The notes under the pieces are model-generated. The model was not told the origin of the DNA and did not search any database. It worked only from the letters and a program-made list of their open reading frames with translations. The translations under genes were made by a program, and so were the position numbers. Below, piece after piece: positions 38,717 to 46,796 of a stretch of 64,000 nt of DNA (positions within the stretch are counted from its first letter, which is position 1; each line of letters begins with the position of its first letter). Location of the stretch: contig NZ_NFLE01000009.1 in assembly GCF_002160755.1 (NCBI RefSeq), forward strand, positions 1 through 64,000, read 5' to 3'. Origin of the DNA: Lachnoclostridium sp. An14 (GTDB taxonomy: Bacteria; Bacillota; Clostridia; Lachnospirales; Lachnospiraceae).

Positions 38717-38748
38717 AGCGCTCAGTATTTTCTACTGGGCGCTTTTTG
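38717..38748 (+). terminator. Terminator in the ICE left end
   Basis: AGCGCTCAGTA and TACTGGGCGCT arms with one G-U-type mismatch, loop TTTTC, then TTTT. It may shield parA from rpsI transcription. Confidence 0.65.
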
Positions 38749-38783
38749 CGTTTCCGGGGAATTTCATTCCGGGATAAGAAAAG

Positions 38784-38818
38784 GCCGTCACTTTCAATTT
38801 TTGAAGTGGCGGCTTTTT
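38784..38818 (+). terminator. Second terminator-like hairpin before parA
   Basis: GCCGTCACT (38784-38792) and AGTGGCGGC (38805-38813) pair with one G-U, followed by TTTTT. Confidence 0.6.
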
Positions 38819-38863
38819 CTATTTCCAGAAGCCATAGAACAATTCAGAAATGAGGTGAAGTCA

Positions 38864-39685
38864 TTGAACACGCAAATCATCGCCATCGCCAACCAGAAAG
38901 GCGGCGTTGGCAAGACAACCACCTGCGTGAACCTGGGGATTGGGCTGGCGCAGGCCGGAAAGAAAGTGCTGCTGATCGACGGGGACCCGCAAGGCAGCCT
39001 GACCATCAGCCTGGGCCACCCCCAGCCGGACAAGCTGCCCTTTACCCTGTCCGACGCGATGGGCCGTATCCTGATGGACGAGCCGCTGCGCCCCGGCGAG
39101 GGTATCCTGCACCACCCGGAGGGCGTTGACCTGATGCCCGCAGACATCCAGCTCTCCGGCATGGAGGTCTCCCTGGTGAACGCCATGAGCCGAGAGACCA
39201 TCCTGCGGCAGTATCTGGACACGCTCAAGGGACAGTATTCCCATATCCTGATTGACTGCCAGCCATCCCTGGGTATGCTCACGGTCAACGCCCTGGCCGC
39301 CGCCAACAGGGTCATAATCCCCGTTCAGGCGGAGTACCTGCCCGCCAAGGGCCTGGAACAGCTGCTCCAGACCGTAAACAAGGTGAAGCGGCAGATCAAC
39401 CCCAAGCTCCAGATCGACGGCATATTGCTGACGATGGTGGACAACCGCACCAACTTCGCCAAGGAGATTGCCGCCCTGCTGCGGGAGACCTATGGCAGCA
39501 AAATCAAGGTGTTCGGCACCGAGATTCCCCATTCTGTCCGGGCAAAGGAGATCAGCGCCGAGGGCAAAAGCATTTTTGCCCATGACCCTAATGGCAAGGT
39601 GGCCGAGGGCTATAAGAATCTGACCAAGGAGGTGATAAAACTTGAAAAGCAGCGCGAAAAAAGTAGAGCTGGCTCCATACGATGA
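38864..39685 (+). CDS. parA: ParA-family partition ATPase
   Basis: A 273-aa ParA/Soj ATPase. The deviant Walker A is KGGVGKTTTCVNLG, Walker A' is LIDGDPQGSLT, and Walker B is ILIDCQPSLGMLTVNAL. It should work with the ParB encoded just downstream in segregation or in maintenance of the excised, circular element. The start is TTG at 38864, six bases after GAGGTG; a GTG at 38855 lies within that ribosome site. The 3' end overlaps parB by 44 bp. Confidence 0.93.
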   Translation: MNTQIIAIANQKGGVGKTTTCVNLGIGLAQAGKKVLLIDGDPQGSLTISLGHPQPDKLPFTLSDAMGRILMDEPLRPGEGILHHPEGVDLMPADIQLSGMEVSLVNAMSRETILRQYLDTLKGQYSHILIDCQPSLGMLTVNALAAANRVIIPVQAEYLPAKGLEQLLQTVNKVKRQINPKLQIDGILLTMVDNRTNFAKEIAALLRETYGSKIKVFGTEIPHSVRAKEISAEGKSIFAHDPNGKVAEGYKNLTKEVIKLEKQREKSRAGSIR

Positions 39686-40568
39686 TTTGTTTTCCACCGA
39701 GGAAAGCCGCCAGGATGCCAAGCTGGAGAAGATACAGGAAATTCCGCTGTCTGAGCTGCACCCATTTAAGGGGCATCCCTTCAAAGTCAAGGATGACGAG
39801 GCCATGATGGAGACCGCCGACAGCGTTCGGCAGTATGGTGTTCTGGTTCCGGCGATCGCCCGCCCGGACCCGGAGGGCGGCTATGAGCTGGTTGCCGGTC
39901 ACAGGCGGCACCGGGCCAGTGAGCTGGCCGAGAAAGAAACCATGCCTGTCATTGTCCGAGACCTGGACGATGATGCTGCCACTATCATCATGGTGGACAG
40001 CAACTTACAACGTGAAAGCCTGCTCCCCAGCGAAAGGGCCTTTGCTTACAAGATGAAGCTGGAGGCTATGAAACACCAAGGCGCACGGGGGGACTTAACT
40101 TCGTCCCAACTTGGGACGAAGTTGCGTGCAGATGAATTGTTGGCGCAGCAGGCTGGTTCGAGTAGGAACCAGGTGCAGCGCTATATCCGCCTGACGGAGC
40201 TGATTCCCGAACTGCTGGATATGGTCGATGAAAAGAAAATCGCCCTCAATCCGGCTTATGAGCTGTCCTTTCTCAAAAAAGAAGAACAGCGGGATTTGCT
40301 GGACGCGATGGACAGCGAACAGGCTACCCCCTCTCTCTCCCAGGCTCAGCGACTCAAGAAATACAGCCAGGAGGGACATCTGACCCTCGATATGATGCGC
40401 GTCATCATGGGTGAGGAAAAGAAAAGTGATCTCGACAAAGTGACTTTCACCTCCGACACCCTGCGGAAGTATTTCCCCAAAAGCTATACGCCCCAGCGGA
40501 TGCAGGAAACCATTATCAAACTGCTGGAGGCGTGGCAGAAGAAGCGCCAGAGAGACCAGGAACGATGA
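39642..40568 (+). CDS. parB: ParB/RepB/Spo0J-family partition protein
   Basis: A 308-aa ParB-like protein. Residues 30-120 form the ParB N-terminal CTP-binding domain, with ELVAGHRRHRASELA and VDSNLQRESLLPSERAFAYK. A helix-turn-helix follows (QAGSSRNQVQRYIRLTELI). It starts at TTG 39642 after GGAGGTG, inside the end of parA, which suggests coupled translation. Confidence 0.92.
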   Translation: MKSSAKKVELAPYDDLFSTEESRQDAKLEKIQEIPLSELHPFKGHPFKVKDDEAMMETADSVRQYGVLVPAIARPDPEGGYELVAGHRRHRASELAEKETMPVIVRDLDDDAATIIMVDSNLQRESLLPSERAFAYKMKLEAMKHQGARGDLTSSQLGTKLRADELLAQQAGSSRNQVQRYIRLTELIPELLDMVDEKKIALNPAYELSFLKKEEQRDLLDAMDSEQATPSLSQAQRLKKYSQEGHLTLDMMRVIMGEEKKSDLDKVTFTSDTLRKYFPKSYTPQRMQETIIKLLEAWQKKRQRDQER

Positions 40569-40580
40569 AAGGAGCCGCCT

Positions 40581-40856
40581 ATGAGGGATATTTCAGCCCG
40601 TGAGCTGAAAGGACACAATATCTTGGCCGTAGAGCGTTTTCAGGACAGCACCCGCTGGATGATCGAGTTTTCCGTTCAGCGCCCTTGTTCCTACGGCTGC
40701 CCCGGCGATGATATGCGGCTGTTTCTTACGGAGGACGGGTATCAGGCCGCCCTCGTAAGCCAGAAGCGTCGGGAAATCAAAATCAAGCGGTATGCCCGTG
40801 TGATCGAGGGCCATGTGCTCGACTTCAAACCGGACAAGCGCCGCCGCCACCCGTAA
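40581..40856 (+). CDS. Small conserved ICE protein, paralogue of the 42442 gene
   Basis: A 91-aa protein of unknown function. The core MRLFLTEDGYQAALVSQKRR aligns with TRLFLTEAGYQKSLENQEKG of the protein at 42442-42753, and both have an upstream TRxMIxF segment, so the two are paralogues within the same element. It follows parB by 12 bp. The family name is not certain; I think it belongs to a small family confined to CTn-type elements. Confidence 0.75.
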   Translation: MRDISARELKGHNILAVERFQDSTRWMIEFSVQRPCSYGCPGDDMRLFLTEDGYQAALVSQKRREIKIKRYARVIEGHVLDFKPDKRRRHP

Positions 40857-40883
40857 ACTCATTATCACTACGAAAGGAAAGGA

Positions 40884-41075
40884 ATGAATATGTGTACTGT
40901 CCAGAGCATCAAAGATGCCATCCGGGAAAGTTGCCAGTCCCAGTATGATATGGAATCCACCGACATTGACCGGGTTTTGCAGACCCTCCCGTTTTCGGAG
41001 CATGAGCCGATGTTCAGTCATCCGCCGAAGTACAAGCGTCCTTACCGGCCCTGGCAGAACAACAAAAACAGCTGA
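40884..41075 (+). CDS. Small hypothetical ICE protein
   Basis: A 63-aa protein without a known domain; an ATG with GAAAGGAAAGGA upstream and a terminator right after support it as a gene. The C-terminus is rich in Pro, Lys and Tyr. Function unknown. Confidence 0.6.
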   Translation: MNMCTVQSIKDAIRESCQSQYDMESTDIDRVLQTLPFSEHEPMFSHPPKYKRPYRPWQNNKNS

Positions 41076-41115
41076 AAGCCACAGTCTTTTTCACGAAGGA
41101 TTGTGGCTTTTTTCA
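41075..41115 (+). terminator. Terminator after the parA-parB group
   Basis: AAAGCCACA (41075-41083) and TGTGGCTTT (41102-41110) form a 9-bp stem followed by TTTT. Confidence 0.75.
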
Positions 41116-41144
41116 TGCCCTAAAATTAGAAAGGAGTGAAGTCA

Positions 41145-42038
41145 ATGGCCGTTTTTCGCATTGAACGGACCAAAGATTATACCGTGATGAGCAATCATCA
41201 CCTGCGGAACCACGAACTATCCCTCAAGGCAAAGGGGCTTCTTTCCATGATGTTATCCCTGCCTGATGACTGGAACTATACTACCCGTGGACTTGCGAAA
41301 ATCTGCAAGGAGGGCGTTGATGCCATCGGCAGTGCGCTGCGGGAGTTGGAAACCGCCGGTTACATCGTGCGGAACCAGCTGCGGGACCAACAAGGCCGGA
41401 TCAGCGACACCGAGTATGTGATTTATGAGAAACCCCAGCCCAGGCAGCCAGAAACGCCAAGGCCGGATACGGCTGTACCAGATACGGCTTCACCAGATAC
41501 GGAAAACCCGTATCTGGATAAACCGGATACGGAAAAGCCCGCAGAATTAAATATAGAGAAACCAAATACTCAAAAACAAAATACTCATGGAGCAAGTACC
41601 GATTCCATTCCCTTCCGGGAAACAGCGGCAGCACAGCTGCCGGAACGGAAAGGAAGGGATGCGATGTCTGTCTCAGAGATAGAAAATTATCGGGAATTGA
41701 TTCTGGAGAACATCGAGTATGACTATCTGTGCAGAGAGTTTTCGACCTACCGTGAGGACCTGGACGAGATTGTGGAGCTGATGGTGGAGACCGTTTGTGC
41801 CAAACGTAAAACCACTCGGATCGCTGGCAGCGACTTTCCCCATGAAGTCGTGCGCTCCCGGTTCTTGAAGCTGGATAGCGAGCATATCCGATTTGTCATG
41901 GACGGTATGCAGAAAAACACCACGGAGGTCCGCAATATGAAACAGTATTTGCTTGCAGTGCTGTTCAACGCGCCCACCACGATCAGCAATCACTACACCG
42001 TACAAGTCAATCACGATATGAACACAGGCGGCTGGTAA
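41145..42038 (+). CDS. Helix-turn-helix protein, replication-initiator-like (DUF6017 type)
   Basis: A 297-aa protein. Residues 1-90 form a winged helix-turn-helix of the kind seen in plasmid/ICE replication initiators (HELSLKAKGLLSMMLSLPDD, then TTRGLAKICKEGVDAIGSAL). A Pro/Thr/Asp-rich linker with PDTxxPDT repeats covers about 95-155, and a C-terminal domain (about 175-290) includes YDYLCREFSTYREDLDEIVE. I believe the C-terminus is DUF6017. The start at 41145 lies after AAAGGAG. It may act in replication of the circular ICE form. Confidence 0.8.
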   Translation: MAVFRIERTKDYTVMSNHHLRNHELSLKAKGLLSMMLSLPDDWNYTTRGLAKICKEGVDAIGSALRELETAGYIVRNQLRDQQGRISDTEYVIYEKPQPRQPETPRPDTAVPDTASPDTENPYLDKPDTEKPAELNIEKPNTQKQNTHGASTDSIPFRETAAAQLPERKGRDAMSVSEIENYRELILENIEYDYLCREFSTYREDLDEIVELMVETVCAKRKTTRIAGSDFPHEVVRSRFLKLDSEHIRFVMDGMQKNTTEVRNMKQYLLAVLFNAPTTISNHYTVQVNHDMNTGGW

Positions 42039-42086
42039 ACAGCCGCTTTTCTGTTGCCCGGCAATACCGGGAGAAAGGATTTTGCC

Positions 42087-42449
42087 ATGAAACGACCTCT
42101 TGCCTACATTACGGCTCCCTGGAGCAACAACCAGTATGAGAACGCCGAGAACGCTGCCACCTACTGCCGCCAGGTGTACGACGCCGGGTATTCGCCCATC
42201 TGCCCGGTTCTGTTCTTGTCCACCTTCCTCAAGGACGAGATTCCCCAGGAACACAAGGACGGGCTGGATATGGTGCGAGACTATCTGCGCCGGTCCCATG
42301 TGCTGGTGGTCTGCGGCCACGGCATCGACGAGACCGTGAAGAATGACATCGCCACCGCTGAGCGCCTGCGGATCACCGCTACCACCCTGGACGGTATCCT
42401 GACTGTGAAAGGCCAGGGACGCGGGAAAGGAGGTGCGCGCCATGCCTGA
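42087..42449 (+). CDS. Small protein with a nucleoside-deoxyribosyltransferase-like fold (DUF7768/DUF4406 type)
   Basis: A 120-aa protein whose start AYITAPWSNNQYENAENAAT and the later FLKDEIPQEHKDGLDMVRDY resemble the DUF4406/DUF7768 group. This fold can bind or cleave nucleotides, but no catalytic activity is shown here. The start at 42087 follows GAGAAAGGA. It overlaps the next gene by 8 bp. Confidence 0.65.
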   Translation: MKRPLAYITAPWSNNQYENAENAATYCRQVYDAGYSPICPVLFLSTFLKDEIPQEHKDGLDMVRDYLRRSHVLVVCGHGIDETVKNDIATAERLRITATTLDGILTVKGQGRGKGGARHA

Positions 42450-42753
42450 GCGTAAGACCGTGGGCCAGCTGATGGAGGAAATGCGGCTCAAGGCCGGGGC
42501 GCAGAACTACCACGGCCATGAGTACATGGATTTGGAGCGGTTTGCCGAGGACACCCGGCACATGATTATCTTCGATGTGCTGACCCACGATTCGCCGGTG
42601 GGCTGGAAAGGCGAACGGACCCGCCTGTTTCTGACGGAGGCCGGATACCAGAAAAGCCTGGAGAACCAGGAAAAGGGCCACATCAAGATTCTCAGCCATG
42701 CCAAGGTGCGCCAGGGACATCTGTACTATGACCGCTCCGATCAGCTGCGTTGA
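42442..42753 (+). CDS. Small conserved ICE protein, paralogue of the 40581 gene
   Basis: A 103-aa protein. After an N-terminal segment (MPERKTVGQLMEEMRLKAG) it carries the same core as the 40581 product (TRLFLTEAGYQKSLENQEKG). The ATG follows AAAGGAGGTG. Unknown function; the duplication in one operon suggests two related partners. Confidence 0.7.
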   Translation: MPERKTVGQLMEEMRLKAGAQNYHGHEYMDLERFAEDTRHMIIFDVLTHDSPVGWKGERTRLFLTEAGYQKSLENQEKGHIKILSHAKVRQGHLYYDRSDQLR

Positions 42754-42854
42754 AAGGAGCCTGCCATGATGAAATACCTGCTGCGGCGGCTGGTGGTCCC
42801 GCCTTAGTATCAAGCGCCACCCCTGCAAAATCCGTGGAAAGGAGGCGATGACCT

Positions 42855-43355
42855 ATGCAGGAGGAAGTGGAAAACAGGACTTTGACGCTGGTAGTCAGCG
42901 GAACAAAGTTTACCGGGCGGCTGTTTAAGGCCGCCATCACCAAGTACCTTGCCCACCGCAAGGAAAAGAAGCTGCAAAAGCAGAAAAGCCGGGATACCCC
43001 CGTGATTCCCCACGGCAAACAGACGGTGAAGCAGCTGATCGGCCAGAATCAGGGCGTTTCCAACATCGAGATCACCGACCCCTCCATCAAGGAGTTTGAA
43101 AAGATCGCCCGGAAATACGGCGTTGACTATGCGGTGAAGAAGGACCGCAGCAGCTCCCCGCCCAAGTACCTGATCTTTTTCAAAGGCCGCGATGCGGATG
43201 CCCTGACCGCTGCCTTTACCGAGTACACCGGCAAGAAGGTCAGAAAGGCGCAGAAAACAGAGCGTCCGTCCGTGCTGGCAAAGCTGAGCCAGTTCAAAGA
43301 GCTGGTGAAACACGCCGTTGTGGACCGGAACAAGCGGAAGGAGCTGGAACGATGA
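42855..43355 (+). CDS. PcfB-family conjugation protein
   Basis: A 166-aa protein of the PcfB/DUF3801 type, an accessory protein that links the relaxosome to the coupling protein in Gram-positive conjugation. Typical parts are TGRLFKAAITKYLAHRK and YGVDYAVKKDRSSSPPKYLI. It overlaps the VirD4 start by 4 bp, the usual PcfB-PcfC order. The ATG follows AAAGGAGGCG. Confidence 0.85.
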   Translation: MQEEVENRTLTLVVSGTKFTGRLFKAAITKYLAHRKEKKLQKQKSRDTPVIPHGKQTVKQLIGQNQGVSNIEITDPSIKEFEKIARKYGVDYAVKKDRSSSPPKYLIFFKGRDADALTAAFTEYTGKKVRKAQKTERPSVLAKLSQFKELVKHAVVDRNKRKELER

Positions 43356-45187
43356 AGATGAAAAAGCAACTTGACATCAAAAAGCTCCTTTTGCTGAATA
43401 TGCCCTATATCCTGATGGGGCTGTTCGCAACCAACTTCGGTGAAGGATGGCGGATGGCCGTGGGTGCGGACGCTTCGGCAAAAATGCTTTCGTTCTTCTC
43501 CACGCTGCCGGTGGCGCTGGCCAGCTGGTGGCCCAGCCTGCACCCTTTGGACCTGCTGGTGGGGCTGTGCTGCGGCGCTGGCCTGCGATTGGCCGTGTAT
43601 CTCAAAAGCAAGAACGCCAAGAAGTACCGGCACGGTATGGAGTATGGCAGCGCCCGCTGGGGCACCCATGAGGACATCGCACCCTACATCGACCCGGTGT
43701 TCCAGAACAATGTGATTCTGACTAAAACCGAGAGCCTGACCATGAACAGCCGCCCCAAGGACCCCAAGACCGCCAGAAACAAAAATGTGCTGGTGATCGG
43801 TGGCTCCGGTTCCGGCAAGACCCGCTTCTGGCTGAAACCGAACCTGATGCAGATGCACAGCTCCTATGTGGTGACAGACCCAAAAGGCACCATCCTGGTG
43901 GAGTGCGGCAAAATGCTTCAGCGCGGCACACCCAAGCTGGGCAAGGACGGCAAGCCCATGAAGGATAAGCACGGCAAGGACATCTATGAGCCTTATCGGA
44001 TCAAAGTCCTCAATACCATCAACTTCAAGAAGTCCATGCACTATAATCCCTTTGCCTACATCCACTCCGAAAAGGACATCTTGAAACTGGTCACGACGCT
44101 GATCGCCAACACCAAGGGCGAGGGCAAGGCCGGGGACGATTTTTGGGTTAAGGCCGAGACGCTTTTGTACTGCGCCCTCATTGGGTATATCCACTACGAG
44201 GCCCCGGTGGAGGAACAGAATTTCTCCACCCTCATCGAGTTCATCAACGCGATGGAGGTCCGGGAGGATGACGAGGAGTTCAAGAACCCCGTGGACCTGA
44301 TGTTTGACGCGCTGGAGGCAGAGAAGCCCAACCACTTCGCCGTCCGTCAGTACAAAAAGTACAAGCTGGCTGCGGGCAAAACCGCAAAATCCATCCTGAT
44401 TTCCTGCGGTGCGCGCCTTGCCGTGTTCGACATCGCGGAGCTGCGGGAGGTCACGGCCTACGACGAGCTGGAGCTGGATACCCTGGGAGACCGGAAAACC
44501 GCCTTGTTCTTGATTATGAGCGACACGGACGATAGCTTTAACTTCCTGATCTCCATGTGCTACACCCAGCTGTTCAATCTGCTCTGCGAAAAAGCGGACG
44601 ATGTGTACGGCGGGCGGCTGCCGGTCCATGTGCGGTGCCTCATTGACGAGGCCGCCAATATTGGACAGATCCCTCGGCTGGAAAAGCTGGTTGCCACCAT
44701 CCGAAGCCGTGAGATTTCCGCCTGCCTGGTGCTGCAAGCACAGTCCCAGCTCAAAGCTATCTACAAGGACAACGCCGATACCATCATCGGCAACATGGAT
44801 ACCTCCATCTTCCTGGGCGGCAAAGAGCCGACAACCCTCAAGGAGCTGGCCGCCGTGCTGGGCAAGGAGACCATCGACACCTACAACACCGGCGAGAGCC
44901 GGGGCCGCGAGACATCCCATTCTCTTAACTACCAAAAGCTCGGCAAAGAGCTTATGAGCCAGGATGAACTGGCCGTCATGGACGGCGGCAAGTGTATCCT
45001 CCAGCTGCGCGGTGTGCGGCCTTTCCTCTCGGACAAGTACGACATCACCAAGCACCCCAATTACCCGTACACCGCCGACGCGGACCCCAAGAACGCCTTT
45101 GACATCGAGGCGTTCCTGTCCACCCGGCTCAAGCTCAAGCCCAACGAGGTCTACGATGTGTATGAAGTAGACGCAGAGGGCGTGTAA
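43352..45187 (+). CDS. VirD4-type conjugative coupling protein
   Basis: A 611-aa type IV coupling protein that feeds the relaxase-DNA complex to the transfer channel. Two membrane segments lie at about residues 10-85. Walker A is VIGGSGSGKTRFW (about 149-160), Walker B is RCLIDEAANIGQIPRLEK, and the motif LVLQAQSQLKAIYKDNADTI is typical of TraG/VirD4. It is complete. The next conjugation gene, maff2, is interrupted, and IS110 follows 150 bp downstream. Confidence 0.93.
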   Translation: MKMKKQLDIKKLLLLNMPYILMGLFATNFGEGWRMAVGADASAKMLSFFSTLPVALASWWPSLHPLDLLVGLCCGAGLRLAVYLKSKNAKKYRHGMEYGSARWGTHEDIAPYIDPVFQNNVILTKTESLTMNSRPKDPKTARNKNVLVIGGSGSGKTRFWLKPNLMQMHSSYVVTDPKGTILVECGKMLQRGTPKLGKDGKPMKDKHGKDIYEPYRIKVLNTINFKKSMHYNPFAYIHSEKDILKLVTTLIANTKGEGKAGDDFWVKAETLLYCALIGYIHYEAPVEEQNFSTLIEFINAMEVREDDEEFKNPVDLMFDALEAEKPNHFAVRQYKKYKLAAGKTAKSILISCGARLAVFDIAELREVTAYDELELDTLGDRKTALFLIMSDTDDSFNFLISMCYTQLFNLLCEKADDVYGGRLPVHVRCLIDEAANIGQIPRLEKLVATIRSREISACLVLQAQSQLKAIYKDNADTIIGNMDTSIFLGGKEPTTLKELAAVLGKETIDTYNTGESRGRETSHSLNYQKLGKELMSQDELAVMDGGKCILQLRGVRPFLSDKYDITKHPNYPYTADADPKNAFDIEAFLSTRLKLKPNEVYDVYEVDAEGV

Positions 45188-45258
45188 ATCTGTTCCGCTG
45201 TGAAAGACCTGCTAATAAAAGTCAAGTAGAAATTTCAGATTTTTAGGGAGGCGAAAAA

Positions 45259-45330
45259 ATGCAATACAAAATCAAGCCGCTGAGCATCTCAAAATTAAAA
45301 CGGCGGCCAGCCAGATGGTATAGAGTGTAA
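45259..45330 (+). CDS. Very short ORF, possibly the stump of a gene cut by IS110
   Basis: ATG after GGGAGGCG gives 23 aa (MQYKIKPLSISKLKRRPARW, three more residues, stop). The good ribosome site and basic composition suggest a real gene start. It ends just at the IS110 transposase stop, so it is either a small peptide or the 5' part of a gene whose remainder is lost. Confidence 0.35.
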   Translation: MQYKIKPLSISKLKRRPARWYRV

Positions 45331-45333
45331 AAA

Positions 45334-46542
45334 TCAGTCGTGCTCCAGGGATTCCAAGTAGGCTTTCACAGAAGCGTAGTAGATGCGCAGGAACTTGTTG
45401 GCAGAGGCCATCATGTAGACACGATATGGCTTGCCTTCAGAGCGTTTCTTGTCCATGAACTGGTACACCGGCTCGTCTATTGGAGCACATTGCAGGATGA
45501 CGCTCATCACCAGAAAGAGCGTCCTGCGCAGTGAGGCAGATCCTCGCTTGGAAATGCTACGGCTACGGACATCTATTTGACCGGATTGGTAGGGCGGGGC
45601 GTCAATACCCGCAAAGGCAACCAACGCTTTTTTGGAATGAAAACGGCGTACATCGCCAATTTCAGCCAGGAGTTGAGGGCCGAGGGTTGGGCCAACACCA
45701 AACATCCCCATCACTACAGGATACTCCGGCAGAGAAGCTGCCAGGGATTGCATCTCCTGTTTGAGAGCAGCTAACGCGGAAGAAGTTGTCTGGAGTTGAG
45801 AAATGGCCTGTTCTACCAAAAGTTTTGCCGTATCCGTTTTCGGTATGACACCGAAGTGTCTGCAAGCAGAGGCATAAATATCCAGCGCCTTATCCTCGCT
45901 GAAATTGTAGCCGTGCTTTCTGCACCACTTCTGGTATTGGGTAGTAAAGGCCTTCTCAGACCGGCCACAAACGCACTCGCAATGCCAAAAAGTAGCGACA
46001 AAGTCCACCCACTTCTCGCTGCCATCGGCGCGGGGCGGACTGGTAAACAAGCGATTTGCGTCTGGGAAGGTGGTGTCCAGCAGGGAGATCAGGTTATTCT
46101 TCAGCATGGTCTGAACTTTGGAATACTGTTGGTACTGCCGGTAGCAGATTTTCAGCATGAGTCGGGTATCCTCCTCCGGGATATATCTCGGCAATGTGAG
46201 CCAGTGGTCAAGACCGTAGTTGGCCAGCTTTACGGCATCCTTTTTGTCGGTTTTGGCCCGTCTTAAACTGTTGTTTCCGTAGTCATGCACCAGCATTGCA
46301 TTGACTACCGAGACATAAAGGCCCGCGTCGTGGAGCAGCCAGGCCACCGGAGCATGGTAATTACCCGTGGATTCCATCACCACACGGGTCTCGCCGTCCA
46401 GGCTTTTGAGCAGTCCTGCCAGCTCGCTCAGTTCATTGGCGGTGTGACGTACTTCAAAGGGTGAAACCACTACCTCTCCGAAGGGCCGCATGACTGCAAT
46501 CATGCTCTTACCCTTGGAAACATCGATGCCAACGCAGTTCAT
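45334..46542 (-). CDS. IS110-family transposase
   Basis: A 402-aa transposase. The RuvC-like DEDD domain is at the N-terminus (GIDVSKGKSMIAV, RVVMESTGNYH, RRAKTDKKDAVKLA) and the C-terminal Tnp_20 domain has FAGIDAPPYQSGQ and the catalytic serine region SKRGSASLRRTL. The reading frame is intact. IS110 enzymes act with a bridge RNA encoded in the non-coding end of the element. Confidence 0.93.
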   Translation of the reverse strand: MNCVGIDVSKGKSMIAVMRPFGEVVVSPFEVRHTANELSELAGLLKSLDGETRVVMESTGNYHAPVAWLLHDAGLYVSVVNAMLVHDYGNNSLRRAKTDKKDAVKLANYGLDHWLTLPRYIPEEDTRLMLKICYRQYQQYSKVQTMLKNNLISLLDTTFPDANRLFTSPPRADGSEKWVDFVATFWHCECVCGRSEKAFTTQYQKWCRKHGYNFSEDKALDIYASACRHFGVIPKTDTAKLLVEQAISQLQTTSSALAALKQEMQSLAASLPEYPVVMGMFGVGPTLGPQLLAEIGDVRRFHSKKALVAFAGIDAPPYQSGQIDVRSRSISKRGSASLRRTLFLVMSVILQCAPIDEPVYQFMDKKRSEGKPYRVYMMASANKFLRIYYASVKAYLESLEHD

Positions 46543-46760
46543 TCACATTCCTCCAATACAAAGAATCTGCAACCGGAATCCATCTTTTCTCGCTGCCGAT
46601 TCAATCTATTGTGTGACACGAACTCTCCGACATCCGGTGGTTCAACCTGCTTAAATCGAACGCTGCAACGAGAGGATGGCTAACAGTCTTTCACACGGAC
46701 ATACAAGCCCAAGGAGTGATTGGTCAGCCAGTTGCTCCTCTCATTGTAGCTTAGGCACGA
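46543..46760 (-). ncRNA. Candidate IS110 bridge RNA
   Basis: About 210 bp directly upstream of the transposase has no gene and several pairing segments. In IS110-group elements the bridge RNA that recognises target and donor lies in this place. Only position and length support this here. Confidence 0.4.
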
Positions 46761-46767
46761 GATGGAG

Positions 46768-46796
46768 GGAAAGCCGGACTGGCTGTCCGGCTTTCC
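46768..46796. other. Perfect 12-bp hairpin beside the IS110 element
   Basis: GGAAAGCCGGAC (46768-46779) and GTCCGGCTTTCC (46785-46796) surround a 5-base loop. It may mark the IS110 end or terminate transcription. A second hairpin at 46910-46952 (AGCCGGAA/TTCCGGCT, then TTTTG) looks like a terminator before maff2. Confidence 0.55.

Larger units (their letters stand above)
38476..38863. other. ICE left-end region without a gene, with repeats and hairpins
   Basis: No gene is seen. TTTGACGCAATTTGACAGAA (38487-38506) is echoed as TTTGACCTAATTTGAACAAA (38676-38695). TATGGGTTAAA...GGACAACC occurs twice, 40 bp apart (38531 and 38571). Hairpins are TTAACCC/GGGTTAA (38518-38540) and GGTGG/CCACC (38543-38556). 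Such short repeats near an element end often bind the integrase or the excisionase. This role is inferred. Confidence 0.5.
45331..46760 (-). mobile_element. IS110-family element, approximate ends
   Basis: A single DEDD transposase gene with a non-coding stretch of about 210 bp upstream of it (46543-46760). IS110 elements lack clear terminal repeats, so the ends are not certain. The element lies between virD4 and maff2, opposite to the conjugation genes. Because it sits in the transfer operon, it could have a polar effect. Confidence 0.75.

Noticed and set aside
42766-42807. Micro-ORF of 13 aa (MMKYLLRRLVVPP) with a good ribosome site
   Set aside because: It is too short to support as a gene; it may be the decayed start of a former gene.
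43127-45055. Minus-strand ORF of 642 aa opposite virD4
   Set aside because: It is a GC-driven antisense frame of a well-supported ATPase gene.
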